Positions 58,032-64,000 of a stretch of 64,000 nucleotides of DNA are shown here, piece after piece (position 1 is the stretch's first letter; each line of letters begins with the position of its first letter). The DNA is taken from positions 62,001 through 126,000 of the forward strand of contig NZ_JABEQQ010000001.1 in the NCBI RefSeq assembly GCF_013184075.1, given 5' to 3'. Source of the DNA: Lentilactobacillus kribbianus. Lineage in GTDB: Bacteria > Bacillota > Bacilli > Lactobacillales > Lactobacillaceae. A model generated the notes under the pieces. That model saw only the letters and a list, made by a program, of their open reading frames with translations, was not told where the DNA came from and searched no databases. A program made the position numbers and the translations under genes.

Positions 58032-58045
58032 GGTAACCGGTTACA
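58032..58045 (+). promoter_or_regulatory. cre-like site upstream of gntK
   Basis: GGTAACCGGTTACA agrees with TGWNANCGNTNWCA at every fixed position but the first and contains the perfect palindrome GTAACCGGTTAC. It lies 52 bases before the gntK ATG, suited to CcpA control or another LacI-type regulator. Confidence 0.65.
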
Positions 58046-58096
58046 GAATGCGCTTTATTATTAGCATTATTCACTTGGGAAAGGAAGAAAAACACT

Positions 58097-59647
58097 ATGA
58101 AATATATGTTAGGTGTTGATATTGGTACTACCAGCGTTAAAACCGTTCTTTATGACTTGGACGGTCAGGTTCAAGGATATTCAAACGATGGTTACGAACT
58201 ATACCAAGACACCCCAGACATGGCCGAAGAAGATCCAGAAGAAATCTTCTCTGCTATGACTGAAGGAATTACTGAAGTTCTTCGCAAAGCCAATGTAAGC
58301 ACTGGTGAACTTCAAGGAGTTTCATTCTCATGTGCAATGCACAGTTTGATTTTACTTGATGAAAACCACAAACCTTTAACTAGAGCTATTACTTGGGGAG
58401 ACAACCGTTCAGTTCAATATGCTGATTCTTTGAAGGCTAGTCCTGAAGGGATGGAACTTTACCAAAAAACTGGGGTGCCTATTCACCCAATGACTCCCCT
58501 TTCAAAAATGATGTGGCTTCAAAATGACGAACCAGAATTATTTGCCAAAGCGCGTTGGTTTGTCGGCATCAAGGAATATATTCTTTACAAATTATTTGGT
58601 CAATTAAAAGAAGACTACTCAATTGCTAACGCAACCGGATTATTTAACATTTATAACTTAGATTGGGATGATCAAGCGTTAGAAATTGCTGGAGTTACTA
58701 GAGATCAATTGCCAGAACTTGTGGATACTACTTACCAACTCCACGGTCTTAAAGAAGAATACGCTAAGACTTTAGGTATGGATCAAGATACACCATTTAT
58801 CATTGGCGCTTCTGATGGTCCTCTTGCTAACTTAGGGGTTGATGCTATTCAACCTGGTGTGGTTGCTGTTACTATCGGTACTTCTGGAGCAGTTCGGGTT
58901 ATTTCTGATAAGCCTCGTACGGATCCTAAAGCGCGGGTATTTTGTTACTACCTTGCCAAGGATATGTGGGTAATTGGTGGACCAGTTAATAACGGTGGTG
59001 TCGTCTTTCGTTGGGTCCGTGATGAATTATGTGCCCCTGAAAAAGTTACCGCTGAACAAATGCAAATTGATCCATATGATTTGCTAACTGAAATCGCTGC
59101 TAAAATTCCAGCTGGTTCAGATGGTCTAATCTTCTTACCTTATCTTGGTGGCGAACGGGCCCCAATTTGGGATGCTAATGCTCGTGGAACTTTCTTTGGT
59201 TTAAACCGTACTACTAATCGGGCTCAAATGATTAGAGCTACGCTTGAAGGCATTGTCTACAACCTTTACACGGTTATGTTGGCCCTTGAAGAAGTAGTTG
59301 GTAAGCCTAAGAGTATTCAAGCTAGTGGTGGCTTTGCTCGTTCTGAACTATGGCGTCAAATGCTCACTGACATCTTTGAACAAGATGTTTCAATTCCTGA
59401 GAGTTTTGAAAGTACTGCTTTAGGAGCTGCTACTTTAGGAATGTACAGCCTAGGTATTATTGATAACTTAAGCGATGTTTCTAAATTCGTGGGTACAACC
59501 GTTACTCATCATCCTAATCCAGAAAACTTTGCTGCTTACCGGGAATTAATCCCTATCTATATTCGGTTAAGTCGTTCACTTCAACCAGAATATAAAAATA
59601 TTGCTGAGTTCCAACGAAAACATGATCAGGCTAAAAAAGAAAATTAG
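58097..59647 (+). CDS. gntK: Gluconokinase (FGGY family)
   Basis: Phosphorylates gluconate to 6-phosphogluconate, which enters the pentose phosphate/phosphoketolase route. The 516-residue FGGY kinase has the phosphate loop DIGTTSVKTVLYD (8-20), ITWGDNRS (about 98-105), GASDGPLANLGV and GTSGAVRV (about 236-262) and GLIFLPYLGGERAPIWDANARGTFFGL (about 348-374), ending with the C-terminal ASGGFARSELW motif. Together with the downstream GntP permease, substrate assignment is firm. RBS AAAGGAAG. Confidence 0.93.
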   Translation: MKYMLGVDIGTTSVKTVLYDLDGQVQGYSNDGYELYQDTPDMAEEDPEEIFSAMTEGITEVLRKANVSTGELQGVSFSCAMHSLILLDENHKPLTRAITWGDNRSVQYADSLKASPEGMELYQKTGVPIHPMTPLSKMMWLQNDEPELFAKARWFVGIKEYILYKLFGQLKEDYSIANATGLFNIYNLDWDDQALEIAGVTRDQLPELVDTTYQLHGLKEEYAKTLGMDQDTPFIIGASDGPLANLGVDAIQPGVVAVTIGTSGAVRVISDKPRTDPKARVFCYYLAKDMWVIGGPVNNGGVVFRWVRDELCAPEKVTAEQMQIDPYDLLTEIAAKIPAGSDGLIFLPYLGGERAPIWDANARGTFFGLNRTTNRAQMIRATLEGIVYNLYTVMLALEEVVGKPKSIQASGGFARSELWRQMLTDIFEQDVSIPESFESTALGAATLGMYSLGIIDNLSDVSKFVGTTVTHHPNPENFAAYRELIPIYIRLSRSLQPEYKNIAEFQRKHDQAKKEN

Positions 59648-59701
59648 CTTGCGGATTGCTTTCACTTAAAATCATACTAAAGTCTGAAGGGAGACTTAGA
59701 C

Positions 59702-61057
59702 ATGAAATTACTTGCCTTATTAATTGGGATTATCTTTTTACTGGTCCTAATTATTCGCTTCAAAATTAATACTTTCGTTGCGTTAGTATTAACTGCTGCT
59801 GTTACTGCCCTTCTTTTAGGAATGCCAATGCAAAACATTGCCACTTCTATTGAAACCGGGATTGGTGGTCAATTAGGGGAACTATCAATGGTCTTTGGTT
59901 TCGGGGCGATGTTAGGTCGACTGGTATCTGATTCCGGTGGGGCCTACATTATTGCCAATACCCTAATTGAAAAATTTGGTCGTTCACGATTGCAATTGGC
60001 TGTAATGGTTGCTTCATTTATTCTTGGAATTGCCCTCTTCTTTGAAGTTGGGATGGTATTATTGGTACCAATCGTCTTTGCTATCGCGGTAGAAGCCGGG
60101 GTTCCAATTTTATTCTTAGGTATTCCAATGGCAGCTGCACTATCAGTTACCCACGGATTCCTACCTCCTCATCCTGCTCCAACTGCTATCGCTCAAGCCT
60201 TAGGCGCTAACGATGGTAAGGTATTGCTATTTGGTTTAGTAGTTGCTATTCCAGCTGCTTACATTGCTGGTCCATTATTTACTAAAGCTGCTGAAAAATT
60301 TGCACCTGATGCTTTTGAAGCTAAAGGAAACTTATCTTCTATCGGAGAAATCAAACACTTTTCTAAAGAAGAATCACCATCCTTTGGACTTTCTGTTTTA
60401 ACTGCTCTTTTCCCAGTTATCTTGATGGCTATCACTACCGTTTACAAAATGACGGTTGATGGTGGTGCTATTCCTAAGAACCCATCAACTATGGATTCTA
60501 TCGTTGCCTTCATTGGTTCTCCAAGTATTGCTATGTTAATTTCATTATTATTTGCAATGTGGGCAATGGGTTGGGCTCGTAATCGAACTACAGCTCAAAT
60601 TATGGAATCACTTGAAAATGCCGTTAAATCAATTGCTATGTTACTCTTAGTTATTGGTGGTGGTGGTGCCTTTAAGCAAGTACTTATTGATGGTGGTGTT
60701 GGTAAAGAAGTTGCTAGCATGTTCGCTAACTCTTCCATTTCACCATTGATTCTTGGTTGGTTAGTCACTGTGGTTCTCCGTGTTGCTTTAGGTTCTGCAA
60801 CCGTTTCTGCATTGACAGCTGCCGGAATCGTGGCTCCATTAATGGCTCAATCAGGTGTTGATCCTGCCCTTATGGTACTTGCCATTGGTGCTGGTTCATT
60901 AGCTGCTTCTCACGTTAACGATGCTGGTTTCTGGATGTTTAAAGAATACTTTGATCTTTCAGTTAAACAAACACTTCAAATCTGGACTGTTTTAGAAACT
61001 GTTATCTCAGTGGTTGGTATTGTTATCGTTATGATTTTGAACTTCTTCTTCCATTAA
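59702..61057 (+). CDS. gntP: Gluconate permease (GntP family)
   Basis: A 451-residue proton symporter with about 12 membrane helices. Family features are GIGGQLGELSMVFGFGAMLGRLVSDSGGA (about 53-81), FFEVGMVLLVPIVF (about 113-126), THGFLPPHPAPTAIA (about 149-163) and ASHVNDAGFWMFKEYF near 405-420. It follows gntK by 54 bases in one operon and is closed by a strong terminator. AAGGGAG precedes the ATG. Confidence 0.94.
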   Translation: MKLLALLIGIIFLLVLIIRFKINTFVALVLTAAVTALLLGMPMQNIATSIETGIGGQLGELSMVFGFGAMLGRLVSDSGGAYIIANTLIEKFGRSRLQLAVMVASFILGIALFFEVGMVLLVPIVFAIAVEAGVPILFLGIPMAAALSVTHGFLPPHPAPTAIAQALGANDGKVLLFGLVVAIPAAYIAGPLFTKAAEKFAPDAFEAKGNLSSIGEIKHFSKEESPSFGLSVLTALFPVILMAITTVYKMTVDGGAIPKNPSTMDSIVAFIGSPSIAMLISLLFAMWAMGWARNRTTAQIMESLENAVKSIAMLLLVIGGGGAFKQVLIDGGVGKEVASMFANSSISPLILGWLVTVVLRVALGSATVSALTAAGIVAPLMAQSGVDPALMVLAIGAGSLAASHVNDAGFWMFKEYFDLSVKQTLQIWTVLETVISVVGIVIVMILNFFFH

Positions 61058-61061
61058 AAAC

Positions 61062-61094
61062 AAAAAAGGCTTCCCATTGGGAAGCCTTTTTTTA
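61062..61094. terminator. Bidirectional terminator (gntP / sufB)
   Basis: AAAAAAGGCTTCCC / GGGAAGCCTTTTTT stem with an ATT loop, between convergent genes. Confidence 0.88.
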
Positions 61095-61109
61095 TTGTCT
61101 TATTCACCT

Positions 61110-62516
61110 TTAACCAATCGATCCTTCCATTTCAAAACTAATCAGCCGGTTAAGTTCAACTGCGTACTCCATCGGTAATTGCTTAGTAAATGGTTCCACA
61201 AATCCCATAATAATCATTTCGGTAGCTTTTTGTTCAGAAATACCACGACTCATTAAGTAATATAGTTGCTCTTCTGAAATTTTAGATACCTTAGCTTCAT
61301 GCTCCAAAGCCACGTTGGCATTATTGATTTCATTAAATGGAATCGTATTAGAGCATGACAGATCATCCATGATAATCGTATCACACTCGATATGAGATTT
61401 AGAGCCATCTGCGTGCTGGCCAAAGCGAACCATGCCCCGATAATCAGTGGAGCCTCCCGTTCTAGCAATGGATTTAGAAACGATTGAGCTCGAAGTATTT
61501 TTGGCATTATGAATCATTCGGGCCCCAGAATCTTGCTGAATATGATTACTAGCAACTGCAATAGACAACATTGTTCCCCTAGCACCTTCACCATTTAAGT
61601 AAACACTAGGATATTTCATAGTTACTTTAGAACCCAAATTGCCATCTATCCACTCCATCGTAGCATTTTCTGCTGCTGCTGCCCGTTTAGTTTCTAAGCT
61701 ATAAACATTATCGGACCAATTTTGAATGGTCGTGTAACGGCAATATGCGTCTTTAGCAACGTTTACCTCCACCACTGCTGCATGTAGACTATCAGAAGAA
61801 TATTTCGGTGCTGTACACCCCTCAACATAATCTACCTTAGCTCCTTCTTCGACAATAATTAAAGTTCGTTCAAATTGACCCGAGTTCTCAGCATTTAAGC
61901 GAAAATATGATTGTAACGGCTGCGATGTTTGGACTCCCTTGGGGACATAAATAAACGATCCACCTGACCAAACCGCTGCATTCAAGGCTGCAAACTTATT
62001 ATCAGTTGGTTTTACTAATTTACCAAACCACTTCTTAAATAATTTTGGATATTTTTTTAAAGCAGTATCAGTATCAGTAAAAATAATTCCTAGGGCCGCA
62101 AAATCTTCCCGCATATTATGATAAACCACTTCGGATTCATACTGAGCAGCTGAGCCAGCCAAATATTTTCTTTCCGCTTCGGGTACCCCTAAACGTTCAA
62201 AAGTTTTTTTCAGGTTTTCAGGCACATCTTCCCAATTGCGGAATTTCTTATCGGTCATTTTTTGGTAATAGCGCATATTGGCTAAATCCAGTTCAGATAA
62301 GTCCGGTCCATAGCTTGGCATGGGTAATTTTTTAAAAGTTTCATATGCTTTTAACCGATATTCAAGCATCCAACTGGGTTCATTTTTAGCTGCTGAAATT
62401 TCACGAACGGTGGCCTCGGTCAATCCTCGACCAGTAGAATAGGTCGGTTCGATATCATCATGAAAGCCGTACTCATATGCTGAATCGCCTAATATCGAAT
62501 TTATTTCTTGTGTCAT
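61110..62516 (-). CDS. sufB: Fe-S cluster scaffold protein SufB
   Basis: SufB is the scaffold subunit of the SufBCD Fe-S assembly complex. The 468-residue length and beta-helix core fit: [17 protein letters not shown] (15-31), [21 protein letters not shown] (about 193-213), [21 protein letters not shown] (about 233-253), and the C-terminal [22 protein letters not shown]. It begins three bases after sufU; sufC and sufD would be upstream of sufS, outside the window. Confidence 0.96.
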   Translation of the reverse strand: MTQEINSILGDSAYEYGFHDDIEPTYSTGRGLTEATVREISAAKNEPSWMLEYRLKAYETFKKLPMPSYGPDLSELDLANMRYYQKMTDKKFRNWEDVPENLKKTFERLGVPEAERKYLAGSAAQYESEVVYHNMREDFAALGIIFTDTDTALKKYPKLFKKWFGKLVKPTDNKFAALNAAVWSGGSFIYVPKGVQTSQPLQSYFRLNAENSGQFERTLIIVEEGAKVDYVEGCTAPKYSSDSLHAAVVEVNVAKDAYCRYTTIQNWSDNVYSLETKRAAAAENATMEWIDGNLGSKVTMKYPSVYLNGEGARGTMLSIAVASNHIQQDSGARMIHNAKNTSSSIVSKSIARTGGSTDYRGMVRFGQHADGSKSHIECDTIIMDDLSCSNTIPFNEINNANVALEHEAKVSKISEEQLYYLMSRGISEQKATEMIIMGFVEPFTKQLPMEYAVELNRLISFEMEGSIG

Positions 62517-62518
62517 GA

Positions 62519-62974
62519 CTAATCCTCTCTAGTATCTTGTTCGTCTAATAGTGCTCGTTGCAAGGCCCACCACGCTAACGTAGCACATTTAATTCGAGCC
62601 GGAAAACTAACCACGCTAGCTAAAATAGCCGCATCCTTTAACACCTTCAAATCGACTGGATCATGTTTTTTTCCCATTACCATGTCAGAAAAAGTTTTAG
62701 CCATTACCAATGCTTCTGCCATAGTTTTACCAGTCACCACATCAGCCATCATACTAGCTGATGCTTGACTAATCGTACAACCGTCACCAGTAAATTTGAT
62801 AGCCTGAATTCGATGATTATTTAGTTCCATAGTCAAGTTAATAACATCTCCACAGGTCGGATTATTCAACGTTATTTGATTAGTGGCTGTCACTAATTCA
62901 CCTTTATGATGTGGATGATTAGCATGATCTAAAATCACTTCACGGTACAAATTATTTAATTTAGATAAGCTCAT
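62519..62974 (-). CDS. sufU: Sulfur-transfer protein SufU
   Basis: SufU is a zinc protein that accepts persulfide sulfur from SufS in Firmicutes. The 151-residue protein keeps the zinc ligands Cys41, Asp43 (NPTCGD), Cys66 (GDGCTIS) and a third cysteine near 130 (RIKCATLAW). The SufU insertion around [12 protein letters not shown] is present. It overlaps the sufS stop by 14 bases. Confidence 0.95.
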   Translation of the reverse strand: MSLSKLNNLYREVILDHANHPHHKGELVTATNQITLNNPTCGDVINLTMELNNHRIQAIKFTGDGCTISQASASMMADVVTGKTMAEALVMAKTFSDMVMGKKHDPVDLKVLKDAAILASVVSFPARIKCATLAWWALQRALLDEQDTRED

Positions 62975-64000
62975 GGTTAAAAAACTCCTTTGTGTCTTTT
63001 AAAGCTGCTAAGAAGTTGTCTAAATCCGCCCAATTATTATAAAAACTCAAACTCATTCTGACTGTCGCCTTCAAATCAAGTGCATTCATTAATGGTTGGG
63101 CACAATGATGACCGGCTCTAACAGCAACTCCATCTTGATCCAAGGCGGTCGCTACATCGTGTGGGTGCAGTGAATGGAGATTAAAAGCAATTACCCCAGT
63201 ATGCTTAGTTACCGACGGCGGACCGTAAATAGTTAGCGTTGGATCTGCTAACAATTTAGGAAAAATATATTGAACTAATTCTTGCTCATGTCGCCAAATA
63301 TTAGTCATTTCAATGTGATTCAAATAATCAATCGCTTTGCCTAACCCAATTACCCCCGCAATGTTTGGTGTGCCGGCTTCAAATTTATAAGGCAGCTCAG
63401 CCCAAGTGCTATCATACTGATTCACTACACTAATCATTTCGCCACCGTATTGGTATGGTGGCATTTTCTTTAACAAAGCTTGTTTACCATATAAAACACC
63501 AATACCGGTGGGCGCCAACATTTTATGCCCTGAAAATGCATAAAAATCAACATCCAAGTCCTGCACATCTACTGGTAGATGTGCCACTGCTTGCGCACCA
63601 TCACAGACTACAACTGCACCATGTTGGTGGGCTAGCTTAGTTATCGTCTTAATAGGATTCACCACCCCCAAAACATTACTAGCATGAGCAATCGCTACTA
63701 TTTTAGTCTTGTCCGTAATTTTTTGAGCCGCATCCTTTAGGTCTAAATCTTGTTCCTTGGTTAAATTAATGTACTTAAGGGTGGCATGTTTTTGCAGAGC
63801 CAATTGTTGCCAAGCAATAAGATTACTGTGGTGCTCCATAATGGTCAAAATAATTTCGTCACCAGCCTGAATGAACTGACCATAAGTACTAGCCACCAAG
63901 TTCAAACTATCCGTGGTCCCCTTGGTAAAGATAATTTCGTTAGCAGTGGTCGCATTAATAAATTGCCGAACTTGATCTCTGACCGCCTCGTATTGTTCGG
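62961..64000 (-). CDS. sufS: Cysteine desulfurase SufS (5' end beyond window)
   Basis: Takes sulfur from cysteine via a PLP-dependent reaction and passes it to SufU. The frame is open to 64000, where it reads EQYEAVRDQVRQFINATT; the start lies outside. Visible features are TKGTTDSLNLVA, HHSNLIAWQ, CDGAQAVAHLPVDVQDLDVDFYAFSGHKM with the PLP lysine, and the mobile catalytic Cys in VRAGHHCAQPLM. About 346 residues are present of an expected 405 or so. First of the sufS-sufU-sufB stretch. Confidence 0.96.
   Translation of the reverse strand, partial: EQYEAVRDQVRQFINATTANEIIFTKGTTDSLNLVASTYGQFIQAGDEIILTIMEHHSNLIAWQQLALQKHATLKYINLTKEQDLDLKDAAQKITDKTKIVAIAHASNVLGVVNPIKTITKLAHQHGAVVVCDGAQAVAHLPVDVQDLDVDFYAFSGHKMLAPTGIGVLYGKQALLKKMPPYQYGGEMISVVNQYDSTWAELPYKFEAGTPNIAGVIGLGKAIDYLNHIEMTNIWRHEQELVQYIFPKLLADPTLTIYGPPSVTKHTGVIAFNLHSLHPHDVATALDQDGVAVRAGHHCAQPLMNALDLKATVRMSLSFYNNWADLDNFLAALKDTKEFFNHELI

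Overview
The window is a stretch of conserved chromosome from a low-GC Gram-positive bacterium, almost certainly a member of the Lactobacillaceae. Pointers are the dcw cluster order mraZ-rsmH-ftsL-pbp-mraY-murD-murG-divIB, the spx-mecA-coiA-pepF // yjbH // relQ-nadK-rluD-like block, a C69-family dipeptidase, lactobacillus-type small families (DUF3397, DUF4044, DUF4828), SUF genes without iscA-type neighbours, and tRNA genes that do not encode CCA. The sequence alone does not fix the genus. I found no phage, insertion sequence, CRISPR array or defence island; the interest lies mainly in regulation and in a few odd proteins.

Layout. 1-8.2 kb: cell-wall and division (dcw) operon on the minus strand, headed by mraZ with a 10-bp-periodic repeat array in its promoter. 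8.3-12.8 kb: a tiny DUF4044 membrane peptide, FtsK translocase, and two RNA methyltransferases (TrmL, RlmA). 12.8-20.1 kb: the alarmone/proteolysis block (pseudouridine synthase, NAD kinase, RelQ, YjbH/SpxH-like protein, PepF, CoiA, MecA, Spx). 20.2-22.2 kb: a metallo-hydrolase, a monooxygenase-fold protein and an orphan CopY-type repressor with an exact cop-box. 22.2-29.4 kb: a complete rRNA operon on the minus strand (tandem promoters, 16S, Ile and Ala tRNAs, 23S, 5S, then 19 tRNA genes and a terminator), with long complementary processing stalks around 16S and 23S.

29.4-34.8 kb: lipoteichoic-acid operon (two glycolipid glycosyltransferases, a YbhN-type membrane protein, LtaS-type synthase). 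34.9-39.7 kb: ptsHI and, divergently, clpE behind a CtsR site. 39.7-50.4 kb: a MucBP/SH3-like protein without a signal peptide, dipeptidase, CorA transporter, RF3, TagD, AI-2E-type permease, RecX, flavodoxin, YihY protein and UDP-GlcNAc 2-epimerase. 50.6-57 kb: a GT2/GtrA pair, small membrane and lipoproteins, tRNA-Arg, a DEAD-box helicase, a Gfo/Idh oxidoreductase, DUF4828 and a membrane-anchored GH25-like protein whose catalytic acids appear replaced. 57-61 kb: gluconate use (RpiR regulator, gluconokinase, gluconate permease) with two palindromes and a cre-like site between the divergent genes. 61.1-64 kb: sufB, sufU and a sufS cut by the window end.

How the genes fit together: most support envelope construction (peptidoglycan precursors, division, LTA, teichoic-acid precursors), translation (rRNA, tRNA, tRNA/rRNA modification, RF3), stress proteolysis (Spx, MecA, the SpxH-like adaptor, ClpE) and sugar regulation (HPr/EI, cre-like sites). 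Strong hairpin terminators separate nearly every transcription unit, which makes operon limits easy to read.
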